DNA from: Lachnospiraceae bacterium | Lineage (GTDB): Bacteria > Bacillota > Clostridia > Lachnospirales > Lachnospiraceae | Length of the DNA stretch: 55,538 nt | Direction: 5' to 3' | Assembly (NCBI GenBank): GCA_021202075.1 | Contig: JAJQDT010000072.1 | Coordinates: 1 to 55,538, forward strand | Shown here: positions 36,301-45,400 of the stretch, piece by piece | Numbering within the stretch: position 1 is the stretch's first letter | Layout of the letters: each line of letters opens with the position of its first letter | Notes under the pieces: model-generated | The model's input: the letters and a program-made list of their open reading frames with translations, nothing else | What the model was told of the DNA's origin: nothing | The model's database searches: none | Program-made: the position numbers and the translations under genes

Positions 36301-39300
36301 AAGTCAGGTAGCTGGATGAATCCGGTGAAGTATACAGATAAATATACGGATAATAGCTTCCGGCATCCTGCGTAGTAACAATATAGGTACCGCTCGTTTC
36401 CGGTGTGAACGAAAACCATTTCACATCCGTACTGGCTGTACTGCTGACTTCCGCCTGTACACCACACTCCAGTTCCTGGATGGACTGATCCGCCGCCATA
36501 TCCACGCTGAACGTAAATGACGAATCCACTGAACCAGAGGAATAACTATAATAGTAGTAGCGAATATAACAGGATTGCCCTTTCTTTACATAAATAGTTG
36601 TATCACGCATCCATTTTGAGGAGGAAGACGTAAAAGAAGTCGTATAATCCATACTTCCATAGGATGCATTGAAAATCGCATTATAATATACGTATACATA
36701 CGAATCAGCTGTAAATGTCAGATTATAAAAACCATCCTCCGTTGCGCGAAAACGGATATATCCATACTGAGCTGTACTGGACAAATCCTCAAGCTCTCCG
36801 GTATAGCTTCCCTGTCCATTTTCATCCAGGCTCAGGTATGGCATGGACGCAACACTCTTCATTGTAATCGGCGTCGTTATGGTTTTATCCATATAGGTAA
36901 CATTTGCCTGATACGTACCAACACGCAGATACCCGGAACTGTCATAAGACGCATCCTCCGGCAGTGTCATCGTATAAGTAAAGCCGGTTGTTGAGCTGTA
37001 AGAGCCTCCGCTGATGGTCTCTTCTGTTCCATCTGTATAAGTTACCTTCAACGAAGAACCTGAGTATAAGGATGTACTCGATGTAATATTATCGAGCTTA
37101 TAATAATACGTCGTGCGCGTTGGCTTGCTCACCAGCTCAATGGAACTCACTTCAGAAGATTCTTCTGCCGTCAGTGAAAGGATACTGTCCGCGTAGGCGA
37201 GCAGGATATAAGTTGTTCCTGCCTCCAACTCAGCGCCTATCGTATACTCATAGGTATAAGTATACACCCCATCCGCATAAACATAAGAGTAGTCTGTCTG
37301 GGTAACAGTTCCAATACTGGTCATACTGTCCGCATTCAACAGCCGGAAACCGGTATTCGAATGGCTGCCTGTATACGTTCCCTCAAATGTAAAGGTAAAT
37401 TCACCTGACTCTGAGGATGTAACCGGAACCGCATTCCATTCCCCGCCATTCAGCGTCGCTGTGTCAAATGTATAAGGAATCTCCGTAGCTGATGAAAGGG
37501 AAGACACGGTCGGTGTTGATGTCGTTGTTCCATAATAATAATTTGTAAAGAGATAGTCCCCGGCCTCCAGATACACCACTTTAACATTCTTATAAACATA
37601 CGAGCTGTCTTTATACACTCTGATGTATGTATTATACATGCTATCACTGCAGTAGTTCAATGCTGACCCGGAGTATGAATACAAATACATATTATAATAA
37701 GTGTAAGAACTGCTGCTCGTATTCTCAAACGTATAAAATCCGGATTCCTCTACTGAAACAAGCGCACACCCGAAATAATTGTTTTCATCAGTCAACGTCT
37801 CTCCGTCTACGCCCACTTCAGATACCTTATATACCAGAGCCTCATATGCCCTGTCCGCAGACGCGGAGGTGCTTGCGCTAATCACATAAGTAACACCCTC
37901 AGTCAGCGAATAGTACATGTTGTGATAATAGTAATAATAGTCCGATCCATCCGGATAGTAGCTGCTCGAACGGGAGAGTAAAATGCTTTGAGTATTTCCC
38001 TCACTATCCGCTACTGACAAGGAAGGATACGAATAATAACTTCCTTCCGTAGACGCACTGACAAGGATCGAGTACAGCCCGGACTCCGAAGCTGTAAACT
38101 TCCAGTACTTTCCATTGTTATTCAGATCGGTTCCGGTTTCCTTCACGCCTTCCGTCAGCTCATCTTCAATATCATCGGCAGTCTTTACTTCAATCGTATA
38201 GGTGGCTGTGCAGGAACCGAGGTACACCGTGATGGTATGTTCTCCGCCCGCAAGAGCGCCCGAATCGGTATAGAGGTCATCCGGCGTAGAAATTGACATA
38301 TAAAGTCCATACTCAGAGGAATTTCCATAGACCAGTTCCTCCGTGCTGCCGTCTTCATAAGTAATTTCCAGTGTCAGACCACTGTAGTTCAGTGAACTGG
38401 TGACATAGGAATAGTACTCTGTCTGTGGATAAGCTGTAATCTCTATCGACGCCGGTGTTTTCACCGTCTCAAAATGGACGTAAAAGCTGCCCGTCACACT
38501 GCTGCTGAGCATTCTTGTTTTGTAATAATAGGTAACTCCGGCTGTCAGCTCATATGCAAGTCTGAAATTCAGGCTGCTGCCTCCATCATCGTTAGATGAA
38601 ATATAATTCGAGGTACTTTCCTGGTACAGCTCTACATAGGTATCATACGAGCCATCCCCATCGGTCGAATAGATGACATACGTATCCGTCTCCTCCGGCG
38701 TGTATGAGAACCACTGCACATCACCCGCTTCCTCGATCTCAACCAGATGTGCATCCCCGTCCGGAGTCAGCTCAATCGCATCCTCCGGGTTACTGGAGGA
38801 ACTGCTCTGCTCGAAATATACATAAAAGCTTCCAGGATAATCATCGTCCAACAAAGTGGTTTTGTAATAATAGGTCACTCCGGCAACAAGATAATACGAC
38901 AGGCTAAAGTTTAACCCGGTGCCGCCATCGTCATTGCTGGTTACATAGGTATAGTCATTGTCCTGGTATAGTTGCACATACGAATCCGAATAATCTTCGC
39001 TGTAGCTGGAATAAATCACGTACGTACCGGAAGACTCCGGGGTAAAGGAAAACCATTGCGCGGTGCTTTCAGCTGTAATCTCAACCAGCACGCCATCCTG
39101 ATCCACGGTCAGAGGAATTGCCGACTCCGTTGCCGATGCATTTTTTTCTACAGAAAACGTAAATGCACAATCATCCTCTTCGTCCGATGTCAGCCTTACC
39201 AGATACCATTCCCCGGCTGTCAGCGTTCTGCTTAAATAGCGTGAAAAATTATCATCGTCATCATAACTGCCGGAAAACGATGACAGATACCCACTTGAGC

Positions 39301-41893
39301 CATAGAGATATGCGTAACCATAGGCACTGCCATAGGAAACATTCAATGTATAGGTTCCTGACTCATCCGGTGAAAATACATAATAAGTAGAGGAATAGGA
39401 AGCAAGCGTACCACTCGCAGCCCCCGCACCATTCTCAACAGAGAGTGTCTGCTGATTTTCCTGAGAAACTTCTGTGGTCAGCTCCGCTGTCCACGTGCCT
39501 TCCTCATACGAATAGAATCTTACCCGCATGACATAGGTCTCGTCCGCATACAGATAATAAACATTTCCATAGCTGCTCACGGTAGCATCTTCACTGTCGT
39601 AAAGGATTCGGGAAGCATAGCCATCACATTCCGTGTCTATACTCACGGAAATATAATAGAATCCAGACTCCTCTACCGTAAGCGAATAATACTTTGTCTG
39701 GCTCGTCTCCCCTGTCCCGCTGAATGTATCGGTATATGCACTGTCAACGGTCAGTGCCTGGGAAATCGTCCGCTCCGCCTCGGTGACTGTGATCGTAAAA
39801 GATGCGGTGTAACCCAAATACGTTACCGTCACCCCGTATTCGCCGGCGCTCAGTTGTTCACCGTTATCATCCCATATATAGGAACTCAGGCTGATAGAAA
39901 AACCGGTGCCCTGGCTTCCGGTCGATCCATAAGAGATCGTCTCGCTCGTGCCGTCCGCATAAGAGACTGTAATCGCCAGGCCGGAATAGTCAACGCCTGT
40001 ATCTTCTGTCGTATAGCTGGTCTTTGTCGGCATCTGCGCGATCGCGATCCCCGTCAGAGCCTTACCCACAGATACTTCCACGGAATAAGTGGCATCCGAA
40101 TCAGAAGAATTCACCACCATGACATAGGTAGTTCCAGCCGTCACATTTACCAGATAGTTTGTATGATATCCTTCTGAATCTGAACTGCTGCTTGCAATGC
40201 TGCCTGCAGAATAAGAAACACAGCTCCCGTCAGACGCGCTGAATTCAATCAGACTCAAAAGACTTACGCTATAATATTCATAATACTCGTACCCGTCGTC
40301 TTCCTCATAAGTCTTAGAAACCCCTCGCGTAAGAGTAAAGGTCGCCACTCCGTCCTCTTCCGGCGTATAGGAATAAAAAGCCAGACCATCACCGGAGCCG
40401 GTCACAGGTTCTGAAATATTCTGCGTTTCCCATTTCTCCAGAGAAAACTGATACTCATCTCCTGCGTAGTAATAATAGCCTCTCAGCTTAATATAATAGG
40501 TTTCCCCTGCTTCCAGATTATACAGCATCCATAAAGTACCTGACTCTGAAGATATATATTGAGTGTTACTGTATAGTGAACTGACAGAAGAGCCGTCAGA
40601 ATCATATACTACCGGCTCATAGTAATTCCAGTAAGATCCTGTATTCGCATAAGAGTAGTCGTATGTCGCAGCATAAAATCCACTCTCTTCTGCCGTAAAT
40701 TTATAATATGCGGATTCTCCCTTATCTCCTGTGACCGTGCCGCTCTCCGGAAGACTCCCTATCTCGGTGAAGTCCTTTACCTCAATATCATAGGTGTATG
40801 TCTCTGTCATATAAGACAGCGTCATTGTCCATGTACCAGCTTTCAAAACCGTAAATCCATTGTAGGTCGTTGTCTGATAATTGCCAGACCAGTTTAAATA
40901 CTTACCGGTCTTTGAACTGTAGGAAGAACCATTATAGCTCAGAGATTCCGTCGAGCCGTCCGTGTAAACAACATCCGCTGTTATACCGTAATAGAGATTT
41001 GAGTAATAATTTGAATCAATCGGATAGTAGAACACGGTCTGCCCCGGCGTGAATGTGATGGACTCGATGGCATAGTTCTCCCAGGAAACCGTCACAGTGA
41101 AGCTTCCCTGAATGTAGTCATAACACATCTGCGCCGCCAGATAGTAGGTCTCTCCTGCTGTCAGGGCATATTCCACGCTAAAGTTCCGGTTGCTGCTGGA
41201 GATGTCATCGCTCTCCGCCACTGCTTCGCCTTCCGGATCGGTATAGAGCTGCGCGTAGGTATCATAGGATCCTGACGAAGTAAAGCTGTAGGTTCCCGAC
41301 TTTGACGGGGTGAACTGGAACCACTGCACCTCTCCGTCCTCGTCAATCGTCACGTCTGCCGCTTCGTCCTCAGTCAGAGCAGCGATACCGGAGTCACTCT
41401 CCGATTCAGACTCTATTTCGGTTTCCGTCTCGGATTCATCCTCGATTTCCGTCGTCAGCTCCGATTCCGCTTCGGTGGTCGTTTCCGTATCCGCCTCAGC
41501 CGTCACTTCCGTATCCGCCTCAGTATCCGTCCCTGTTGTCCCGGAGTCGGTGGCTACATCCGTCTGAATCTCCTCTAAGTCTTCTTCATCTGTAACGTCC
41601 TCAACATCCTCAATGGTAAGAATGCCCGCATTATCCTCTGCGGAGGATGACGAATCAGCAGCCGTCTCCGCCGCCTCCTCACTCACAGCAGAAGCATCCT
41701 CCGACGTATCCTGCGACACATCTTCGGATGCTTCCTCCACCGCCAGAATCTCATCTGATGTCTCTTCGATGATTTCTGCTGTTTCCGTTTCCTGAGCATA
41801 CGAAACAAACGCGCCGGTGCTAAGATTGCCCGCGACCATCGATACACTCAGCAGCCCCGCCAGAAGACGACGCCATAGTCTGGATTTTTTCAT
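27344..41893 (-). CDS. Giant secreted multi-repeat surface protein 1 (4849 aa)
   Basis: ATG at 41893 with GGAG eight bases upstream. Signal peptide 1-33 (RRLLAGLLSVSMVAG, cut after SYA). Acidic Glu/Ser/Thr stalk to about 188. From 190 to 2630, about sixteen beta-sandwich units with PPC-like pattern (WFSFTPESSGTYV) alternate with Big_3-like Ig units (DYSGLAITVSYADG). Then a Big_2 unit (about 2631-2715), Ig and FN3-like units, a PKD unit (about 2926-3020), a carboxypeptidase-regulatory-like unit, an unassigned segment (about 3140-3434), one Ig unit, 11 MBG/YDG-like repeats (about 3540-4490), a Ser/Thr/Gly linker and a BspA-type LRR_5 end (about 4584-4849) ending SIKVKK. No LPXTG or SLH motif. 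Probably a cell-surface adhesin or scaffold; attachment mode and ligand unknown. Confidence 0.93.
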   Translation of the reverse strand: MKKSRLWRRLLAGLLSVSMVAGNLSTGAFVSYAQETETAEIIEETSDEILAVEEASEDVSQDTSEDASAVSEEAAETAADSSSSAEDNAGILTIEDVEDVTDEEDLEEIQTDVATDSGTTGTDTEADTEVTAEADTETTTEAESELTTEIEDESETETEIESESESDSGIAALTEDEAADVTIDEDGEVQWFQFTPSKSGTYSFTSSGSYDTYAQLYTDPEGEAVAESDDISSSNRNFSVEYALTAGETYYLAAQMCYDYIQGSFTVTVSWENYAIESITFTPGQTVFYYPIDSNYYSNLYYGITADVVYTDGSTESLSYNGSSYSSKTGKYLNWSGNYQTTTYNGFTVLKAGTWTMTLSYMTETYTYDIEVKDFTEIGSLPESGTVTGDKGESAYYKFTAEESGFYAATYDYSYANTGSYWNYYEPVVYDSDGSSVSSLYSNTQYISSESGTLWMLYNLEAGETYYIKLRGYYYYAGDEYQFSLEKWETQNISEPVTGSGDGLAFYSYTPEEDGVATFTLTRGVSKTYEEDDGYEYYEYYSVSLLSLIEFSASDGSCVSYSAGSIASSSSDSEGYHTNYLVNVTAGTTYVMVVNSSDSDATYSVEVSVGKALTGIAIAQMPTKTSYTTEDTGVDYSGLAITVSYADGTSETISYGSTGSQGTGFSISLSSYIWDDNGEQLSAGEYGVTVTYLGYTASFTITVTEAERTISQALTVDSAYTDTFSGTGETSQTKYYSLTVEESGFYYISVSIDTECDGYASRILYDSEDATVSSYGNVYYLYADETYVMRVRFYSYEEGTWTAELTTEVSQENQQTLSVENGAGAASGTLASYSSTYYVFSPDESGTYTLNVSYGSAYGYAYLYGSSGYLSSFSGSYDDDDNFSRYLSRTLTAGEWYLVRLTSDEEDDCAFTFSVEKNASATESAIPLTVDQDGVLVEITAESTAQWFSFTPESSGTYVIYSSYSEDYSDSYVQLYQDNDYTYVTSNDDGGTGLNFSLSYYLVAGVTYYYKTTLLDDDYPGSFYVYFEQSSSSSNPEDAIELTPDGDAHLVEIEEAGDVQWFSYTPEETDTYVIYSTDGDGSYDTYVELYQESTSNYISSNDDGGSSLNFRLAYELTAGVTYYYKTRMLSSSVTGSFYVHFETVKTPASIEITAYPQTEYYSYVTSSLNYSGLTLEITYEDGSTEELVYGNSSEYGLYMSISTPDDLYTDSGALAGGEHTITVYLGSCTATYTIEVKTADDIEDELTEGVKETGTDLNNNGKYWKFTASESGLYSILVSASTEGSYYSYPSLSVADSEGNTQSILLSRSSSYYPDGSDYYYYYHNMYYSLTEGVTYVISASTSASADRAYEALVYKVSEVGVDGETLTDENNYFGCALVSVEESGFYTFENTSSSSYTYYNMYLYSYSGSALNYCSDSMYNTYIRVYKDSSYVYKNVKVVYLEAGDYLFTNYYYGTTTSTPTVSSLSSATEIPYTFDTATLNGGEWNAVPVTSSESGEFTFTFEGTYTGSHSNTGFRLLNADSMTSIGTVTQTDYSYVYADGVYTYTYEYTIGAELEAGTTYILLAYADSILSLTAEESSEVSSIELVSKPTRTTYYYKLDNITSSTSLYSGSSLKVTYTDGTEETISGGSYSSTTGFTYTMTLPEDASYDSSGYLRVGTYQANVTYMDKTITTPITMKSVASMPYLSLDENGQGSYTGELEDLSSTAQYGYIRFRATEDGFYNLTFTADSYVYVYYNAIFNASYGSMDYTTSFTSSSSKWMRDTTIYVKKGQSCYIRYYYYSYSSGSVDSSFTFSVDMAADQSIQELECGVQAEVSSTASTDVKWFSFTPETSGTYIVTTQDAGSYYPYIYLYTSPDSSSYLTYSYTRVNGYNAKLSYSMTAGTTYYYRLYNFVGTIGLTLVKSSTPVSIELLTEGEIYCSSLPDYTDRSFADLEFRITYSDGTTEDVPFGYYTYSGSYGGYYTNLHGYTMGYDEPDWEYDDNGYIIDQEYTVTFTCGSASLDVAVIARSIQDLDELAEEFTETIAAGKYIYYQFTPDESGYYRFTVSSASSYADLAMFDAYMVEVDSEYSNSYYSSGSYYDVKVFELDAETTYCLRLGNTSGSEISVTCANELISPATSISIETYPQTTYYLGVDSQYSTTGLSIGVTYEDGSTETIAAGSRSETTGLAISTTLSGNSAGNMYLGSTGTKTITVSYMGVSTSYSISVLDVSSISEMTTDTAYSGSLTSAQNSVYVKIVAEETGFYQISLTGEYDEESESTVIPVISSVLNSTYASQTMKFTALDSDTYTRQTVVYLLAGKTYYVKGYLTDEDGDRAAGSYTASIALLSDLSDGVAIGELAAGKTEAIQFTVSSTGYYRFALDADEDTSVSMLLYNSGFGSISLEEGSGTKTGRTYYVARLQAGYIYAAALTNGSSSAQEYTLYAGQKADVESISVVQTPEKTLYYSQFDNSISGDGLVILISYSDGTSEELTFGEKSSWGIRMTISASGITTDSNGNYEAGDWSVICTYLEQTTTFDITVQDFDAESVDALTAETATEIEIPAGESVFYSFTPDETKEYRFYSRGDEAGIYGYIYTEDGTLVASDGSYTDTEFSVTATLTAGETYILRVRNPLSDTAITTTIKLHDTSLYTEVTGVSLSSGELVFGGLNQTAVLTAAVSPDDAEYTGVTWSIDDDSIASVDEDGTVTSLAEGTATVTVTTEDGGYTAKCTVIVDLQAPEVTAVYPTDGSKIGPSANTLYIYASDDNGIAEAVVEYKSSEDTEYQTVTSSDLDEDSSHNAVVLAEIPLDDFSDGDTVDVRVTVVDKGGNESEAAERSYTVDKQAPEITDLAGEWNTETLAVDLTWTGGMESDISSYMIYRKAQGTADSTYTYLGTVTGYVNLEDYSYSDTTVANAEGQYTYKVTANDKYGNSQAYTVDVDTTYINEAPSVVLNCDSTIVSGETATFDLSESTDDSGITKYEIDFGDGSDTESAESADEAVFEHTYTLEEDETEAEYTVTVTVTDDDEDALTDTFEKTIRVVDLDSVGMVTVYVVDTDGVPIANMGVYFDMGEDDMVKSTTDRTGAAEFTALPGMYLVGAYLSGSGYIPVTDYVELEAGEITELTLVMEEGELVTGEFESHKMSLDEIEAVEAETGADLTGSSDNYHVVEWNVTLTYSTLNVYCGDSIYITGGNDGYIYAAQAVDEILVIIEIPVTVSILKEFFSVNLYIMNNGSEGITLTDNKITLNVPDGLTVMEDAYNAAQVEIDSIAGGATEVIQWIVRGDVSGEYYLSADYSGTLAGFNETVTASFTCDDPLKVYGVDNLEVTMQIPDSFTDGTFFYNLIMANTAEAGDDDANMYLPQLTGEGELVQTMLNKEDGTTEYLSEMPEVLRAAESIEKFYIITDQISEQLAQYPDYEDFVFYFKKAVVEELTSYGVTLNIEVVDAATLAAKYEQYRALPATDVELTVDDDEAVYGASEKATITVAATAATNAEYTLAYEWYDTYYDPVGTGETFTLPSGLDAGTYYYHCVVVSTRTDNGNMAQTEYYKATVIVSPKEVEITWSGTETRTYDGTPSDVTATLTNLETGDTCELTVEGGTESDAGEHTATITELDNANYALPENASTTYTIDPLTAELEWTGAGEREYDGTASNVEATVTNLVTVDESTDVCTVTVENGTETDAGTYTATATELSNPNYQLPTDGTEECEYTITPKTVTPVWSGNETRTYDGEASDVTATIDPDDLIDGDTCDVIVEGGDETDAGTWTATATEPSNPNYQLPVVDETADGSEDSEEGSGEENAGDGSESSDEDASSVTRAASTTYTIEKLTAELTWSGTETRTYDGTASDVQAVVSNLVTADETTDVCLVTVEGGTEKNAGTWTATATGLTGADSGNYQLPDEDAVSTTYIIEQLTAELEWSGTETRIYDGTASDVRAAVANLVTVNEVTDECDVTVEDGTEKDAGTWTATAVSLSNTNYKLPDEVTASYEITQKPIAITWSGSDARTYDGTASNVTAEADADALEEGDTCEVTVTGGSETDAGTYTATAELGNSNYQIADNSDSSMEYTIEKKTVALVWSGTEERTYDGTASSVTADVLADSLVDGDTCEVTVTGGDETDAGTYTAVAAGLDNANYQLPDTSVEGNEDAASASYTIAKLEAELTWTGTEKTYDGEAADVQATVENLVTRDDGTTDECTVTVTGGNEINAGTYIATATVLSNSNYSLPGTSVNTENAEEAENAENEEGSEDTDDTGDAGDNEELAADSDAASTVYTINKRTAELTWTGTEKTYDGTAPDVQAAVSNLVEGDDCSVAVTVGDETSVGTYTATAAELTGESAENYELPEAATTNYTISPKTVELIWSNADTRAYDGTASTVTASVSEESLIGEEVLEVTVTGGDEVNAGTYTATAEELTGDGAENYTLPSDPTQEYTINPKSVTITWSGTETRTYDGTASDVTAVLADASELIEGDSCEVTVTGGAETDAGTYTATAALSNSNYEIAENASVSYTIEAAETESGNGSGTEGSGSSTGTDTEGSGDSTGTDTEGSGNSTGTETEGSGSNTGTGTESSGSSTGTDSTGDQTGTDAADTQTGTGASVGSVYTDDTAKYTVTASGTSGNTVTVTGPASKNATSVSIPATVTINGVEYKVTAIGESAFANCTSLETVSVGGNITVIEAKAFYKCTSLKSLSGCSEVVSIGASAFSGCKKLTSVDGMTKLTTIGSKAFYNCSKLTTIGSKKSAITLASIVTIGSKAFYNCKAVTKANLTSKSLTSIGTSAFQKCTAMKSFTSKSTVLKTIGKKAFYGDKKLAKVTLKTKKLTKSSVKANAFKGIKSTCTFKVPSAKVSAYKSIFKARGASKSIKVKK
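28410..31275 (-). repeat. Eleven MBG/YDG-like repeats in giant protein 1
   Basis: Eleven units of about 80-115 residues, each beginning with a W-S/T-G strand then T-YDGTAS-V, a central E/D-CEVTV-GG, an AGTYTATA strand and an NYQLP...YTI end. Units 3 and 8 carry acidic insertions near the end. The units are diverged from each other, unlike the linker that follows. Confidence 0.88.
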
Positions 41894-41937
41894 AACCCAT
41901 TCTCCTTTCCTTTTTTTGCATAACCGAGTTTGCTAAT

Positions 41938-42002
41938 TTACTGTTTAATGTTACTGTTTAATATTACTGTTTAATGGTGCTGTTTAAGGTTGATGTTTAA
42001 GC
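41938..42002. repeat. 13-bp tandem repeat in the leader of giant gene 1
   Basis: TTACTGTTTAATG, TTACTGTTTAATA, TTACTGTTTAATG, GTGCTGTTTAAGG and TTGATGTTTAAGC follow at exactly 13-bp spacing. They lie in the 5' untranslated region, about 45 bp before the ATG. Confidence 0.9.
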
Positions 42003-42110
42003 TTCTTAGAACTGATTCAGGCAGCTTTAATCTGATTTGAGCTTCCCTTACATGTGCCCTGACAGATACAGAACCAGAACCGATAGATAAACCAATAGAT
42101 ACTTAATTTC

Positions 42111-42139
42111 ATTTTAATCCCCTTTCCAGTATCTGTCAA
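42111..42139 (-). promoter_or_regulatory. Promoter of giant gene 1
   Basis: On the minus strand, a perfect TTGACA (42134-42139), a 17-bp spacer and TAAAAT (42111-42116). TGACAGATAC (42060-42069) and GTATCTGTCA (42129-42138) are a perfect 10-bp inverted repeat; the right arm covers most of the -35 box. The leader is about 215 nt. Confidence 0.83.
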
Positions 42140-42265
42140 TCAGGCTGTTCACATATTTTTAATATTTTTCACAGCTATTTTTCACATATTTCTATCGTCT
42201 TTTGCACATTCTTCCTGTTTGTCCCACGGCATCAGCGCTCCATTCTATATCATGTCCAACGCACT

Positions 42266-42303
42266 AAAAACAGCCGCTTCCGAATTCCGGTATACGGCTG
42301 TTT
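42266..42303 (-). terminator. Second terminator after giant gene 2
   Basis: AAACAGCCG (42268-42276) pairs with CGGCTGTTT (42295-42303); on the minus strand the stem ends in TTTTTAG. It lies between the first terminator of giant gene 2 and the promoter of giant gene 1, so the two genes appear separately transcribed. Confidence 0.78.
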
Positions 42304-42342
42304 CTGTAGTATTCTGACAATAATTTTAAAAAACAATTTACT

Positions 42343-42382
42343 AAAAACAGGAAACCTCGTGCGATTTCCACACAAGGTTTCC
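42343..42382 (-). terminator. First terminator after giant gene 2
   Basis: GGAAACCTCGTG (42350-42361) pairs, with one mismatch, with CACAAGGTTTCC (42371-42382), followed on the minus strand by TGTTTTTAG. Sequence between it and the stop codon closely resembles that downstream of giant gene 1. Confidence 0.82.
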
Positions 42383-42441
42383 CGTTTCTAAAACTCTGCT
42401 GTATTGTAATCTTCTGCAAAACTCCTATACTACAATATTCC

Positions 42442-45400
42442 TCATTTTTTTACTTTGATCGACTTTGAAGCGCCTCTCGCCTTGAAGATACTCTTATAGG
42501 AGGATACCTTCGACGACGGTACCCTGAAGGTACAGGTCGACTTGATTCCCTTGAAGGCGTTCGCCTTCACACTGGATTTGGTCAGCTTCTTCGTCTTTAA
42601 GGTAACCTTCGCGAGCTTCTTGTCTCCATAGAACGCTTTCTTTCCGATGGTCTTGAGCACCGTTGATTTACTCGTGAAGCTCTTCATCGCCGTGCACTTC
42701 TGGAACGCGGACGTCCCGATGGATTTCAACGCCTTCGATGTCAGGTTTGCCTTCTTTACAGCCTTGCAGTTATAGAACGCCTTGCTTCCGATCGTTACTA
42801 TGCTTGCCAGGGTAATGGCGGACTTCTTGCTGCCTATCGTCGTCAGCTTTGAGCAGTTGTAAAATGCTTTGCTGCTAATCGTTGTCAGCTTCGTCATGCC
42901 GTCCACGGATGTCAGCTTCTTGCAGCCGCTGAACGCGCTGGCGCCTATGCTTACCACCTCGGAACAGCCGCTTACGCTCTTCAGATTCGTACACTTATAG
43001 AACGCTTTCGCTTCGATGACAGTAAGGCTGCCCCCAACAGAAACCGTCTCCAGATTCGTGCAGTTCGCAAACGCGCTTTCGCCAATCGTAGTTACCTTAT
43101 AGTCCACACCATTAATGGTTACCGACGCCGGAATGCTGACACTCGTCGCATTCTTTGATGCCGGGCCAGTTACCGTTACGGTATTTTCCGATGACCCTGA
43201 TGTGCCGGATGCAGTCACCGTATATTCCGCCGTATCGTCTGTGTAAACCGTGCCAACCGAAGCGCCGGTGCCATCAGTGCCGTTGGTTTCAGTACCCGTT
43301 CCTACAGTTCCATCGGTACTGCCGGTTCCGGTTCCATCCGTTCCGTCGGTACCTTCGGTTCCGCTGCCTTCCGTTGTTCCGGTGCCTGTTCCGTCAGTGC
43401 CTTCGGTTCCAGTGCCGCTTCCGCTGCCTTCCGTTCCGGTGTCGCTTCCGCTGTTTTCCGTTTCTGTGCTGCTTCCGCTGTCTTCCGTTTCTGTGCTGCT
43501 TCCGCTGTCTTCCGTTTCCGCCTCTGTGATGGTAAAGGTCGAGGTTGCGGTTCCGCTGAAGTTGCCTGTAAAGGTCACCGTTATGGTCGCTGTACCGACC
43601 TCTGTGTTATTGCTGTACGAAACGGTGTAATCCGTACCCTCCGTAAAGGTCGTCGTGCCATCCGCGCTCGTCACCGTAATGGCCGGCGTCAGGGCATCAC
43701 CCGTGTACGTAAGCTCCCCGATAGTCACTTCTACAGAAACATCCTCCTGGGCCAGTTCTGCCATGTCAATCACATAAGCCACCGTCACATCCGACGGAAG
43801 CTGGTAGTTTGCATTGCTAAGCGCCGTCGCTGTCGCCGTATGCGTTCCCGCGTCTGTCGCATCACCGCCGGTCACGGTCACGGTGCAGCTGTCACTGCCG
43901 ATCAGATCGCCTTCGTTCACCTGCGCGGTCACATTCGAGGCCGTACCGTCATAGGTTCTGGTATCCGTGCCGCTCCATGTAAGTGAAACGGTCTTCGGAC
44001 TGATCGTAAAGGTAACCGACGCCGTCGCTTCCGTAATTTCATAATTGTCATTGCCGAGTGCCGCCGTGAGCGTGTATGTTCCCGCATCCGCGCTGACCTC
44101 GTCGCCGGACAAGGTTACCGTACAGGTCTGGGCATCTGCATCCAGGATATCATCCGCGTCCGCAATTTCCGCCGCCACTTCAGGAGCACTGCCATCATAG
44201 GTTTTATCCACTGCTCCGGTCCAGGTAAGAGAAACCTCAATCGGGACAATCGTATATTCCTGTGTGGCCTCGGAAGGCAGAGCGTAGTTCTTCGCGACGT
44301 CGGCGTCATCTACATCCGCTAATGCGGTTGCCTCCGCGATGTACGTGCCGGCATTTACATTATCGCCATTGGTCACAGTCACCGTAAGAGTATCTCCATC
44401 AGCCAGACTGTCCTCAGTCACAGACGCTGTTACCTCCGACGCCTCTCCATTATAGGTTCGCGTCTCCGTGTTTGCCCATTCCAGAGCCACCGTCTTTTGC
44501 AGGATGGTATATTCCGTCGTCGGATCAGCCGGGAGTGCGTAATTGCCCGCACCGTCACCGGTCAGCTCCGCTGCGGTCGCCGTGTACGAACCAGCATTGA
44601 TCTCGTTTCCGCCGCTTACGCTTACTTCACAGGTATCGCCTTCCACCAGGTTGCTAACCGTCGCCGCTACCGCCGCCGCATTTCCGTCGTAGGTCTTTTC
44701 GGTTCCTGTCCAGACCAGCTCAGCCTCGAGCTGCGCAATCGTGTAAGAGACGCTGGCCTCATCCGGCAGCTTATAATTATTATTGCTCAATGCCGCCGCG
44801 GTCGCCGTGTGCGTTCCGGCGTTCGCCTGCGTACCGCCGCTCACGGTTACGGTGCATTCATCGGCCGTTTCATCTGCCGTCACGAGATTCGTCACCGTTG
44901 CCTGTACATTAGAAGCAGTTCCGTCATAGGTTCTGGTGTCCATTCCGCTCCAGCTTAAGACGGCCTCAAGCTGTTCAATGGTGTAGGTAGTTGTTACTGC
45001 AGCCGGCAGCTGATAGTTTTCATTACTCAATTCTGTCGCCGTCGCAGTATAAGTTCCCGCGTCTGTTTCTGTGCCGTCGGTCACGGTTACCGTGCAGGTA
45101 TCCTCACCCACCAGGTTATCCGCTGACACAGCAGCCGTTACAGCGGAAGCGGTTCCGTCATACGTTCTCTCGTCTGTGCCGCTCCATTCAAGGGTAACCG
45201 TCTTTTTCGCAATGGTATACTCTATACTTGATCCGGATGTATCGGCGATCTGATAGTTCCCATTCGACAATACCGCTTCTGCGGTGTAGGTTCCGGCATT
45301 TGTCTCATCGCCGCCGGTCACCGTCACGGTGCAGGTATCCACTTCATTCGTATCTTCCCGTGTCACCAGACCAGTCTCGTCTACCGCAGCGGTTACATTC

